Positions 13,651-25,122 of a DNA stretch of 64,000 bases are shown here, piece by piece. Made by a program: the position numbers and the translations under genes. Position 1 is the stretch's first letter. Each line of letters opens with the position of its first letter. The notes beneath the pieces were generated by a model. That model was not told the origin of the DNA. It saw only the letters and a list, made by a program, of their open reading frames with translations, and searched no databases. Source of the stretch: Rhabditoides inermis (Eukaryota; Nematoda; Chromadorea; Rhabditida; Rhabditidae); NCBI GenBank assembly GCA_963966185.1, contig CAWZYM010000233.1, positions 112,501 to 176,500 on the forward strand. Reading direction: 5' to 3'.

Positions 13651-14544
13651 TAACGGCGTCCTTTTCACGTTTAAATTTTGCGAACGCGGAAGTTCTGCGA
13701 TTTCATTCATTTCATGTTTGTATTGTTTATTTTGAAAATATTTGTTATTTTGTAGGTTTGTTGTATGTATATGGTGATCCGAGCACGCGGAGTGCTCCCG
13801 GCTGGCAGCAGTAGGCTAGTACGATACGAGAACATATGGAAGGTGCGTGCATGATAAGTTCGAAGTTCGAATCCGTACGTATAGCATTATTCTTATTAAG
13901 ATGCTGTCATCCTGACCTACTGGAATGAAAGGAGGCGGGGCGCATCGCGCTCGCCTCCCCGCCTCGTCCGCCAAGATCGCCTGAGGCTGACAAATAGCCC
14001 GCTGTACTCTCCAAAGGAGTGTTCCGGAGAAGGGAGAACTGGGAAACAGACACTGCTCGTCGACGACGTGGACACGTAGAGGACTGTCGTCCAGTTCATA
14101 CTCGTCAAGGTGTGTGTTGAAAAGAACTTGTTTGAAGGAGTGATATGAATCACGATCAATCTCTCCAGCACAAGTCTGACTGCATTCTTCTTCTCGCCGC
14201 GCACCTGTCGAATGCTTCAAGGTGAAGCAGTTACGCCTCAAGGAGCTCGTGCTGCACCTCATACAGGTAATGATTTGTCCATATAGATTGATATTGAGTG
14301 ATTGGTGTTCAGGTCAACTTAGAGTCGAGCAGCAGGAGGAGTGCCAGTATCAAGCCCGCCATTTTCGATCCAAGCTCAAGAACAAGTCTTCGCCACCTCT
14401 CCAAATACTGTTACTTTGTGGTGCATGGATGTGTTACTTGTTTGTCGCGAATGAAATATGTTATCTATATGGTCGTTGGTGTATTTGAATAACAAAAATA
14501 CAGGAGAGAACACAACAAAGAAGTGCCGGATCAGTAGGCTGATA
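13651..14544. other. region with conflicting weak exon signals on both strands
   Basis: A minus-strand open frame (13816-14262) and a plus-strand pair (about 14205-14267 and 14313-14492, joined by GTAATG and TTCAG) both look partly coding over the same DNA. They cannot both be full exons as read. No domain is recognised in either. I list it as possible coding sequence of unknown strand. Confidence 0.3.
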
Positions 14545-14720
14545 ATGCTCTGCGCGGTTCCCGCGGGACTGTTTCGCGGTTTACGCGGGAATCCCGCGCG
14601 AACCGCGCAGTTCTCGGGGCTCCCGCGGGGCGATCTCGCACCGCCCCGCGTTGTACCAGAGCGGACCGCGCATTCATCCCGCGGGAGCCGCCGATTCACC
14701 GCGCGGGGACCGCGAGGTTT
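14545..14720. repeat. second GC-rich CCCGCGGG-type patch
   Basis: CCCGCGGG occurs at 14558, 14621 and 14678, together with GCGCGG, CGCGCGAACC and GGGGCTCCCGCGGGG blocks. Its style matches the patch at 13460-13650, about 0.9 kb away. No reading frame or terminal inverted repeat was found that would make it a defined element. Confidence 0.65.
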
Positions 14721-15031
14721 GTCTTAGGTTTCTCTAATCGAGTGGCCCTCCTACCCTACCTTCTGGTATTGACCGAACGTCGAAAAAAAGGTATTGACCG
14801 AACGTCGAAATCTACATCTCTTTTGTCTCTTGTTAGAGGATGCGGTAATGTGGCTCTGGGCTTTGAACGCGAACGTTCTCCGGTGTCGAGAATCGTACTC
14901 ATACTTCTCAACCGTCTGAGTGAAACATAATTTTTTTTTTAAATAAAGGAAACACGAGCACTATTTATTGTCTCGTGTTTCTGATTATGAGAACGTATGA
15001 GTTATAACATTATTCAAAATGCAAAACGTTA

Positions 15032-15082
15032 TTCCGTTGCGGGGAATCGAACCCCGGCCTTACGGGTGAGAGCCGTAAATCC
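15032..15082 (-). pseudogene. tRNA-Glu(CTC), 3' part, split by the foldback element
   Basis: This is the 3' half of a tRNA-Glu gene on the minus strand: discriminator base, acceptor stem TCCGTTG (as read on +), the T arm with GGTTCGATTCC, and the anticodon stem-loop with CTC. It is identical over its length to the intact copy at 28928-28999. The transposon starts at 15083. The last 9 bases (15074-15082, CGTAAATCC) are repeated at 21948-21956. The 5' half lies at 21948-21977. Together, counting the duplication once, the halves rebuild exactly 72 nt. Confidence 0.95.
15074..15082. repeat. 9-bp target-site duplication, left copy
   Basis: CGTAAATCC directly precedes the terminal GGGACCGGG of the foldback element and recurs directly after its right terminus at 21948-21956. 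Confidence 0.95.
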
Positions 15083-15308
15083 GGGACCGGGTAAAACGCG
15101 GCCCTGGCCCTGGCCCTGGCCCGTGGCCCTTGAGTGGTAAAATGCGGCCCGTGGCCCTGTGGCCCTTATATTGTGTTATTGTTATTTATGTTTCTTATCT
15201 TCTGTTTAAAAGCACAACTGATATGTAACTGATATTCTAGACACGAAAACACCTAAAAATTATTATATTTCACAATTATGTTTGTGTACGATACTCTAGT
15301 TCACTTTC

Positions 15309-17280
15309 AAACAGTGACCACCACTCTGAATCCGATGCGGCCCGGCCATTCTTTCTGCCTTCCAATCAGAACTATTCATTCTAATGAAGCATACTTATCA
15401 ATTAGACATCTGTCTACTAGAAAACACTAACGACAGCTCAATAGACACTCTCACTGGCCCGGTATACCGTGCGTGGCCCTCTCTTTCCACTGTGGCCACA
15501 ACTCTGAATCCGAAGCGGCCCGGCCATTCTTTCTGCCTTCCAATCAGAAATATTCATTCTAATGAAGCATACCTATCAATTAGACACCTATCTACCAGAA
15601 AACACTAACGACAGCTCAATAGACACTCTCACTGGCCCGGTATACCGTGCGTGGCCCTCTCTTTCCACTGTGGCCACAACTCTGAATCCGATGCGGCCCG
15701 GCCATTCTTTCTGCCTTCCAATCAGAACTATTCATTCTAATGAAGCATACCTATCAATTAGACACCTATCTACGAGAAAACACTAACGACAGCTTAATAG
15801 ACACTCTCACTGGCCCGGTATACCGTGCGTGGCCCTCTCTTTCCACTGTGGCCACAACTCTGAATCCGATGCGGCCCGGCCATTCTTTCTGCCTTCCAAT
15901 CAGAACTATTCATTCTAATGAAGCATACCTATCAATTAGACACCTATCTACCAGAAAACACTAACGACAGCTTAATAGACACTCTCACTGGCCCGGTATA
16001 CCGTGCGTGGCCCTCTCTTTCCACTGTGGCCACAACTCTGAATCCGATGCGGCCCGGCCATTCTTTCTGCCTTCCAATCAGAACTATTCATTCTAATGAA
16101 GCATACCTATCAATTAGACACCTATCTACCAGAAAACACTAACGACAGCTTAATAGACACTCTCACTGGCCCGGTATACCGTGCGTGGCCCTCTCTTTCC
16201 ACTGTGGCCACAACTCTGAATCCGATGCGGCCCGGCCATTCTTTCTGCCTTCCAATCAGAACTATTCATTCTAATGAAGCATACCTATCAATTAGACACC
16301 TGTTCACCAGAAAACACTAACGACAGCTTAATAGACACTCTCACTGGCCCGGTATACCTTGCGTGGCCCTCTCTTTCCACTGTGGCCACAACTCTGAATC
16401 CGATGCGGCCCGGCCATTCTTTCTGCCTTCCAATCAGAACTATTCATTCTAATGAAGCATACCTATCAATTAGACACCTGTCTACCAGAAAACACTAACG
16501 AAAGCTCAATAGACACTCTCACTGGCCCGGTATACCGTGCGTGGCCCTCTCTTTCCACTGGGGCCACAACTCTGAATCCGATGCGGCCCGGCCATTCTTT
16601 CTGCCTTCCAATCAGAACTATTCATTCTAATGAAGCATACCTATCAATTAGACACCTATCTACCAGAAAACACTAACGACAGCTTAATAGACACTCTCAC
16701 TGGCCCGGTATACCGTGCGTGGCCCTCTCTTTCCACTGTGGCCACAACTCTGAATCCGATGCGGCCCGGCCATTCTTTCTGCCTTCCAATCAGAACTATT
16801 CATTCTAATGAAGCATACCTATCAATTAGACACCTGTCTACCAGAAAACACTAACGACAGCTTAATAGACACTCTCACTGGCCCGGTATACCGTGCGTGG
16901 CCCTCTCTTTCCACTGTGGCCACAACTCTGAATCCGATGCGGCCCGGCCATTCTTTCTGCCTTCCAATCAGAACTATTCATTCTAATGAAGCATACCTAT
17001 CAATTAGACACCTGTCTACCAGAAAACACTAACGACAGCTTAATAGACACTCTCACTGGCCCGGTATACCGTGCGTGGCCCTCTCTTTCCACTGTGGCCA
17101 CAACTCTGAATCCGATGCGGCCCGGCCATTCTTTCTGCCTTCCAATCAGAACTATTCATTCTAATGAAGCATACCTATCAATTAGACACCTGTCTACCAG
17201 AAAACACTAACGACAGCTTAATAGACACTCTCACTGGCCCGGTATACCGTGCGTGGCCCTCTCTTTCCACTGTGGCCACA
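15309..17280. repeat. 178-bp tandem array, left arm, about 11 units
   Basis: Successive units start exactly 178 bp apart (landmark ATGAAGCATAC at 15384, 15562, 15740 and on to 16986, plus a last partial unit). They share GGCCCGGTATACCGTGCGTGGC, itself centred on the palindrome GGTATACC. Units carry diagnostic variants, for example a TTCACC variant near 16302 and a CCACTGGGGCC variant near 16557. Confidence 0.97.
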
Positions 17281-18651
17281 TGCGGCCGCGGCGTACGTCG
17301 CAGCGCAAACGCATGTTAATGACTTCGGAAGATGTGTAAAGTAATGTAAAGTTGCCAGAAATGAGCGCTTGGTTTTTTTTACTCCGTTCGTAAAAAGAGC
17401 TCCGCTCAATCAGTTCAGTTTGTTCTTTTCACAGTAGTAGTAGTTACGCAACGAACGGTTGTTTTGCAATTTTGGCAAATGTAAAAAGTGTCTACCAATC
17501 GATAACGCTAAAAACAGCGTACTCCAGCAATCGAAAACTTTTTAGTCATACTAGTAGTATTGCAGTAATTAACTGCAAAACGACACCAAATTAGCCGGTT
17601 GTGCACTACTTAAAGGGCGAAGTGCTGCACTTTTACTCTCCCCCATTTTTCAGCATCTCCCTGTTCAGTTTTTGTTTCAACAAGTGAGACACTGAGAATG
17701 AGATGCGCATTTCAAATCGTCAATGGATAGAACAAGCGCGCCATCATTTCTTTGTGATCGACCACGACCACACACGACAGTGGAAAAAACACTTCTCTTT
17801 GGCACTCCACTCGTCTCTTCACTCTCTTCGCATCTTTCTGCTAACGCACGACATCTATTTGTAAGGACCTTATAAAATTAATATGCTTTATTAAAACTTG
17901 TGGCTCACTCTCTTAAAGTGACAACTTCACTTAAAAATTATATTACACTTATGAAAAGTTAATGGAAACATCAAATTATTAGGCTTGCCATCCAGGAGTT
18001 CACCTTTCTTAATGGTATCTGATAGAACACATGAATTTGAGAATATCCTTTATCTGCAACCATAAAGCTGAGTCACATCCTAAGCTTCTGATCTCTCTCG
18101 CGTGCGCGAGAGGCGGCTTGACCCCGCCCTCGCTGCTCTTACACACTGAGTCCCTAGACAATGCCTCTACAACCGAGAGTCACACATGACAAAATGAAAT
18201 CTTCCAAATCTGAAAACTAGAATTTTTTCATGTTTTCAAACAATTTTTGCCGCAAAAATGATTTTGAATGCTTTATGGGATAGGTAAAACGTGAGGTTAC
18301 ATGATGTAACTTACATCACATCTGAGTGTCTAAAACGTCTTGGATGAAAAGAATTTGAAAACAATTGATATGAAATTCAATCATGAACTGAAGTCGTAGA
18401 ACTCCTTTATGTGATACGCATCTCGAGGTCACTAGTTATACTTAAGAATCGCCGAGTCAAAATTCAATTTTTTTTCCGATTACGTATAAATAAAAATGTC
18501 ACTTTAAATGAATCTCTTCAACCAGAATCATGCACAGTAGGTTTCAATCGAACACTTTTTAAATGCCTACTTTCGTACTCCTGATTTCAGGGAAGGATCA
18601 TTTCCATATCAATGCGAGAGAGCATTCAGCGGTGTGTGTAGACTGGAGATG

Positions 18652-19806
18652 GTCCGGTTAACCGTCATTTCGGTTATTTTTCCGGTTTTCGGTTATTTAA
18701 CCGGTTCGGTTAACCGGTTAACCGGAAACCGTTTTGATTTCGGTTAAAGGAGCATACCACTCTAAATTTTGTGAATAAACTACAACTAGCACGTAAAAAC
18801 ATATGAAAAAAACGATCTCTTTTCATAAATATAATGTATGCTGAAAATGAACAGAATATGTAAAAAAAAGGTGTTCGTAAATTTCGTAGTGTATGGGACT
18901 GCCCCCGGTCTGCGCGCACACTCGCGGAGTTTTCTTTCTGCCTTCGTCGGCGCGCACACTCGCGGAGTGTGCGCGCAGACGCAGGTTTCACGTTTGTTAT
19001 TTTATAATCTCAATATCTATTAAATATTTCTTTTGTTCACAGTTTCTCTGAACCATGAAGAAGTGAAAAGATACTTCTCTCAACTCGTTTTCTGGTAAAA
19101 TACGCGTTTGAGGTCCATTGGATCATTGTTCACTAATAATATTTTGTGAAGTTCAGTTTTGTAAATTGAGAAATACATTTTTGTATTCACCGAAATTTGA
19201 CATGTTCATACTACATATTCGAAAAGAATCCATGACATTAAATTTAGAGTGGTACTTTCCTTTAACCGGTTAAAGAAGGCCTCCACGGAAAACAACATTA
19301 GAGGTCATAATTTATAGGGTATCGTGATTTTAAGATATCTACAGAAAAAAGAATTTTTTGACTCATCAAAATTTGCATAACGAATTTTTTTCGGCAGTAC
19401 GAATACTATTGACCGTCACTTTGGGCGCAAGATTTTGGCATTTTGCCAGTGCCGCAAGACCGCCCCCAATCAGCTGGGCAGGCGCAATCACAGAGACACG
19501 AGTTTTCCTCCACGAGACGAGTTCGCGCCTTTTTGGTGATCGATTCTGTGTTTGGCTGGCACAAGATGAAAGAAGCCGCGCGAGTCACGCACACTCTCCC
19601 TCACTGCTGTTGATTTCCCGCGCAAAACATAGTGAAAATAGTGAAATTGGTCTCAACACGAAGACATGCGGCAGACTGGCACTGGGGCGAGCATTTCGCG
19701 CCGGCTGGCACATACCAAGGAGTCCTCCTTTAACCGAACCGAAAAACCGTGACAGAAACCGGTTTTCGGTTAACCGAATCGTTCGGTTAACCGGTTTCCC
19801 TGTAGC
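18652..19806. mobile_element. nested palindromic element with GGTTAACCG-rich ends
   Basis: The unique centre of the foldback element is bounded by two inverted clusters of CGGTTAACCG and TTTCGGTTA motifs (18652-18750 and 19724-19800). Both repeat the palindrome GGTTAACC and together they could fold back. The interior also has an inverted GCGCGCACACTCGCGGAG pair at 18912-18985. No transposase is visible. It looks like a separate miniature element inserted into the larger one. I could not define a target duplication, so exact ends are approximate. Confidence 0.6.
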
Positions 19807-20829
19807 TGTCTAGGCTAAGTTCGACGCTCGTATTGTCAAATTTCTCGAGTTTTGTGATGTAACAATGGCGATAATTGACAAAGAAGATTGAATTTCGATT
19901 GAATTTTGTCATGTGTGACTCTCGGTTGTAGAGGCATTGTCTAGGGACTCAGTGTGTAAGAGCAGCGAGGGCGGGGTCAAGCCGCCTCTCGCGCACGCGA
20001 GAGAGATCAGAAGCTTAGGATGTGACTCAGCTTTATGGTTGCAGATAAAGGATATTCTCAAATTCATGTGTTCTATCAGATACCATTAAGAAAGGTGAAC
20101 TCCTGGATGGCAAGCCTAATAATTTGATGTTTCCATTAACTTTTCATAAGTGTAATATAATTTTTAAGTGAAGTTGTCACTTTAAGAGAGTGAGCCACAA
20201 GTTTTAATAAAGCATATTAATTTTATAAGGTCCTTACAAATAGATGTCGTGCGTTAGCAGAAAGATGCGAAGAGAGTGAAGAGACGAGTGGAGTGCCAAA
20301 GAGAAGTGTTTTTTCCACTGTCGTGTGTGGTCGTGGTCGATCACAAAGAAATGATGGCGCGCTTGTTCTATCCATTGACGATTTGAAATGCGCATCTCAT
20401 TCTCAGTGTCTCACTTGTTGAAACAAAAACTGAACAGGGAGATGCTGAAAAATGGGGGAGAGTAAAAGTGCAGCACTTCGCCCTTTAAGTAGTGCACAAC
20501 CGGCTAATTTGGTGTCGTTTTGCAGTTAATTACTGCAATACTACTAGTATGACTAAAAAGTTTTCGATTGCTGGAGTACGCTGTTTTTAGCGTTATCGAT
20601 TGGTAGACACTTTTTACATTTGCCAAAATTGCAAAACAACCGTTCGTTGCGTAACTACTACTACTGTGAAAAGAACAAACTGAACTGATTGAGCGGAGCT
20701 CTTTTTACGAACGGAGTAAAAAAAACCAAGCGCTCATTTCTGGCAACTTTACATTACTTTACACATCTTCCGAAGTCATTAACATGCGTTTGCGCTGCGA
20801 CGTACGCCGCGGCCGCATGTGGCCACAGT

Positions 20830-21715
20830 GGAAAGAGAGGGCCACGCACGGTATACCGGGCCAGTGAGAGTGTCTATTAAGCTGTCGTTAGTGTTTTCTG
20901 GTAGATAGGTGTCTAATTGATAGGTATGCTTCATTAGAATGAATAGTTCTGATTGGAAGGCAGAAAGAATGGCCGGGCCGCATCGGATTCAGAGTTGTGG
21001 CCCCAGTGGAAAGAGAGGGCCACGCACGGTATACCGGGCCAGTGAGAGTGTCTATTGAGCTTTCGTTAGTGTTTTCTGGTAGACAGGTGTCTAATTGATA
21101 GGTATGCTTCATTAGAATGAATAGTTCTGATTGGAAGGCAGAAAGAATGGCCGGGCCGCATCGGATTCAGAGTTGTGGCCACAGTGGAAAGAGAGGGCCA
21201 CGCAAGGTATACCGGGCCAGTGAGAGTGTCTATTAAGCTGTCGTTAGTGTTTTCTGGTGAACAGGTGTCTAATTGATAGGTATGCTTCATTAGAATGAAT
21301 AGTTCTGATTGGAAGGCAGAAAGAATGGCCGGGCCGCATCGGATTCAGAGTTGTGGCCACAGTGGAAAGAGAGGGCCACGCACGGTATACCGGGCCAGTG
21401 AGAGTGTCTATTAAGCTGTCGTTAGTGTTTTCTGGTAGATAGGTGTCTAATTGATAGGTATGCTTCATTAGAATGAATGGTTCTGATTGAAAGGCAGAAA
21501 GAATGGCCGGGCCGCATCGGATTCAGAGTTGTGGCCACAGTGGAAAGAGAGGGCCACGCACGGTATACCGGGCCAGTGAGAGTGCCTATTGAGCTGTCGT
21601 TAGTGTTTTCTAGTAGACAGATGTCTAATTGATAAGTATGCTTCATTAGAATGAATAGTTCTGATTGGAAGGCAGAAAGAATGGCCGGGCCGCATCGGAT
21701 TCAGAGTGGTGGTCA
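20830..21715. repeat. 178-bp tandem array, right arm, about 5 units, inverted
   Basis: This is the same 178-bp unit as in the left arm, in reverse orientation. Reading from the outer end inward, its units match left-arm units 1, 5, 6 and 7 by their diagnostic variants, so units corresponding to 2-4 and 8-10 are absent. Confidence 0.93.
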
Positions 21716-21947
21716 CTGTTTGAAAGTGAACTAGAGTATCGTACACAAACATAATTGTGAAATATAATAATTTTTAGGTGTTTTCGTGTCTAGAATATCA
21801 GTTACATATCAGTTGTGCTTTTAAACAGAAGATAAGAAACATAAATAACAATAACACAATATCAGGGCCACAGGGCCACGGGCCGCATTTTACCACTCAA
21901 GGGCCACGGGCCAGGGCCAGGGCCAGGGCCGCGTTTTACCCGGTCCC

Positions 21948-21977
21948 CGTAAATCCTAACCACTAGACCACAACGGA
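21948..21977 (-). pseudogene. tRNA-Glu(CTC), 5' part, split by the foldback element
   Basis: This holds the acceptor stem 5' strand and D arm (TCCGTTGTGGTCTAGTGGTT on the minus strand), up to the duplicated 9 bp. It completes the 3' part at 15032-15082. The gene cannot give a normal tRNA in this state. Confidence 0.94.
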
Positions 21978-22105
21978 CATGTGAAAAACTCTTGCTTTTG
22001 CTGCAACATTCTCATTCGCGCTATTGCAGAGTTCTCGTTGGTTACAGCGGGAGTACACCGCACACTGGCAAACAGAAATCACCCGGAAAAGGTTGTTGGT
22101 TACAC
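21978..22105. other. spacer between foldback element and LTR retrotransposon
   Basis: Single-copy-looking sequence with no gene. Its last six bases TTACAC (22100-22105) are the left target duplication of the retrotransposon. Confidence 0.8.
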
Positions 22106-22608
22106 TGTCAGCGAGGCGACACGCTATCTCGCTGATGCACTCTCACTCCCTTGTGCTCGAGTGCTAATCTCTCTCTCTCTTCCAGTGCCGACAGCACCAG
22201 GGGTGGAGCCGGCCGGCCGGACTCACCGCCGACCTACCGCTGATCTACCGCGGACGCTGATTGGCTGAGAGAAGATTCGAGAGCGCGCGGCCACCTATAT
22301 GAGCTGGCCGATCGCTCATTCGAGGCCGCCGCCGGCCTAGCCGGAGTACGGAATGCTCTAGCGGACCCGAAGGCTAGGCTTGTTAACGCCGCACCAAATC
22401 CTTCACCATTGCCATGTCATAAATCCCCTTTCGCAATGTGTCTCTGGGTTGTTGTGTGTAGTTAGTTGTCTCTCGTCGGTTCTATTGGTCTCTCGGTTGC
22501 ACGTAACTTCTGGGTCGATGTGGCGCGTCGGCTCCCCGCCGACGCGTTGCTTCATAGAGGTAGTCCTTGGGCAAGACCTGTCTGTCTTCGGATGGCCAGA
22601 TCCTCTCA
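22106..22608 (+). repeat. 5' LTR
   Basis: Runs from TGTCAGCGAGG to GATCCTCTCA. It contains a CT-rich tract ending in CCAG (a possible splice acceptor) at about 22170-22185 and a TATA-like CTATATGAG at about 22292. The 3' LTR has CTATATAAG at the same place. The other difference is CACCAGG against CACGAGG. Confidence 0.96.
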
Positions 22609-24795
22609 TTGGTAACAGCGAGCGGAGCCATTTCTTCTCTCCTAATGTGGTAGCAGTTCTGGTACGGTAGCATATATTATCTCGTGCAGGTTGCAAACTG
22701 TTTCGTGTTGTATGTATGTGTGCCGCTTTCCACCGAATGCGTGTCGAGCGCCTCTCGCAGCAGTCTAGAAGCTGTGAGAGTGTGTCTCCTATATCGCAGA
22801 GAATAGATACCGAGACGATTTGAGCCGCCTATTGCCAAGGTGTCCCGTTGAATCATGGTTGTACATTGCACCGTCTTATCCTCCCTTGTTGTCTGGTCTA
22901 GTGAGCTTGCGCAAGTGAGCTCACGCCCCTGGCTTGTTATCGCCGCCCCAAGTTAACCAACTTCCTCTCTCTCTTCCTGCGCGGAAACGTGCAGGATTAT
23001 GTTCGCGGGTACGGGTGAGCAAAACAGCCACACAAGAGAACGAACGTGCAAGTGTACACCAGTGGGACTCAAAAGGGCTAGTTATTTTCTTACGGCCATT
23101 TGTTTGGACGGCTGGCAGTTGCGAAAGCAATCGCGCCGTCGGTGAGTGAACGTTGTAGTTTGTAGTGTGGTCTCTGCTATACGGGTGCGCGGTGTGTGAG
23201 CGAGACTCCATTTATATTTTTCGCCTCGAGGTAGTATAAGACTAGTCACACAAATACAAATATGTTTGTGTCAGGAGTACTGTAGTTACAGTAATATGTT
23301 TTGAATACGGTAGATTTTATTTTCACGTGTCCGCACTGTTCTCTGTTGTCGCGCTCTCGCCAGACATCGATCGTCTGTCGTCTGTGTCGGTGGGTGTGGT
23401 GTGAGTGACCGCTGATTTCTCGATCGCGTGATTTCGTCTCTCTCCTCTCCCCGCAGAGGCTGGACCGAGTGACCGGTATCGATCGCGCCCCACAACACAA
23501 GCGTGTTTCGAAAGCCGGCCGGGTGACTGCGATGCCCACTGTGCACCCCTGCACCAACGAATGAGATCAGGTACGTCTAAGTGAATTGTGATCCTGTATT
23601 TACATATTGTACTATTAGTTTGGTTGTTTTAATATATGTGAGTGTAGTGTTAACTGATTGGTTGCGGGCTGTGGGTAATTTGAGTGAATAGTAGTGCTAT
23701 AACTTTATTTCATCACGCTCGCTAGACTCGCCGAGTGGGCCGAGAAGGCTGGCGAGGTCTGGCGTGTCGAAGCAGCTTCCGTCAGGAGGATACTCACTCA
23801 GGGAGACTGCAGGTATGCGGGTCTAAGGTGGCATGATTCTTATATTGTGACGACAATTAGAATGCGTGTTCGTGTTGTTCAAATCCTAGGGATGCCTAGG
23901 TAGCGGATAATGATAGTGTCATATTCGTTTTATGCCGGTGATTTGATCACACTCGGTGATAATATAGTAGTGCTATATTTATAAATCCTTGCGGTAGTGC
24001 CACAGGGTAGGGATCTTTGGTTAGTGATCATTGGTCTAGCGCTCTTTCAGTTCCAAGTGCAGTGCGAGCTCACTTTGGCAGAGACATTATGGTAGATACT
24101 AGTGGTACTACTCAGAACGGACCGAGAGTTTCGGGATATGAGCTCTTCTCATACACGAAACTCCAAACTACAAGGGAATGAGCGCCATTTCGACGTTCAG
24201 CCGCGTCGAGCGAATGATGAGAACAAGTCAAGAACGCGCAGCTGCATTCGCGCAGCGCGTCTCGCAAGGGTTCGTGGTAGGCTATGAGGTCAGAGACGGA
24301 TAGCATTGATGACTGATGGAAGACGCTATCTATGAGCCGTTTGCGAACGACTATAGCAACATAACGTAAACGTGGGCGCACTGTTTGAGTTTTGTAGAAT
24401 TAGTATTGAGACTATACCTGCACTACTTAGATAGGAAAGAGTGTTGTGTAGATGTGGTGTTGGATCCTATTCTAACTTCACTACGTTCCAGGTGACGAGA
24501 TGATAGATGCCTCGATACCCAGGGACGAGAAGCCGCTGCACCGTCAAGCAGTGTCGGCGCGCCACGAACACTTCAACAAGGTGAGTTGTTAGTGTAGTGG
24601 GACGAGTGATAAGAATATATGGGACTCGATCTAGAAGTGAGCATTGTGTTTCTGCGTGTTAACTTACCAATTGCAGGTGAATTTTCTGGCGCAATGTGAA
24701 CTCCTTGTACTTCCCGATTTTGTCTTATATTTTCGCGTTACTCTGGTGTCTGTATGATGATTGACATTGATTATTGATTTTCGTTGATTGCTCTT

Positions 24796-24840
<45 letters not shown>

Positions 24841-25122
24841 ATGTTTTGCTCGCCACTGTTGTTTCGCATTGTCCGTGTATTAGTTGTCGATTATCGCGCG
24901 CGTTTTTTTTTTTTGACTGTCACGTACCACATCTTGCAGGTGCTGCTCGAGCTGGAACATCAAGGCTGCAGGGGTATAAGTTTCTCTTATCCTCTCTCTC
25001 TGTCTAGCAAGCTTGCTTGCGACCTGGCTTGTTATCGCCGCCCAACGCAAACCAACCTTTCTCTTTGTCTTATCTCTTGAGAAGAAGAAGAAGCCCGCGG
25101 AGGTGAACGAGGGCAGTGAAGC
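22609..25122 (+). other. long untranslated leader of the LTR element
   Basis: This is 2.5 kb between the primer site and gag with no sustained plausible reading frame. It contains two copies of the GGCTTGTTATCGCCGCC motif (22931 and 25026), CT tracts and several possible GTAAGT/CAG splice pairs, so gag may be made from a spliced RNA. Confidence 0.6.
22610..22623 (+). other. primer-binding site
   Basis: TGGTAACAGCGAG lies just after the 5' LTR. It begins with TGG, complementary to a tRNA CCA end, and resembles initiator methionine tRNA sites in animal LTR elements. The exact primer tRNA is inferred. Confidence 0.65.

Larger units (their letters stand above)
15083..21947. mobile_element. giant foldback DNA transposon, non-autonomous
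   Basis: The 6,865-bp element has perfect ends GGGACCGGGTAAAACGCGG and its reverse complement. The left arm (15083 to about 18198) and right arm (about 19903-21947) are inverted copies of each other. Each arm has a GGCCCT-rich tip, a tandem array of 178-bp units (about 11 on the left, 5 on the right) and a shared unique inner segment (17281-18198 matching 19903-20820). The 9-bp target duplication, long inverted repeats made of tandem subrepeats and lack of coding capacity fit foldback elements; in Drosophila the FB family also has 9-bp duplications and is linked to Mutator-like (MULE) transposases. No transposase reading frame is seen, so it must have been mobilised in trans. The 74-residue open frames that recur in the arrays are products of the 178-bp period and not proteins. 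Confidence 0.93.

Noticed and set aside
13816..14492. Gene on either strand in this interval
   Set aside because: Both strands show partial coding character with splice-like sites, but no domain or consistent multi-exon phase supports a choice.
15384..17210. Ten overlapping 74-residue frames as a repeated peptide family
   Set aside because: They arise from the 178-bp transposon unit. Frames overlap by 47 bases, occur only inside the arrays, and mirror copies appear on the other strand in the right arm.
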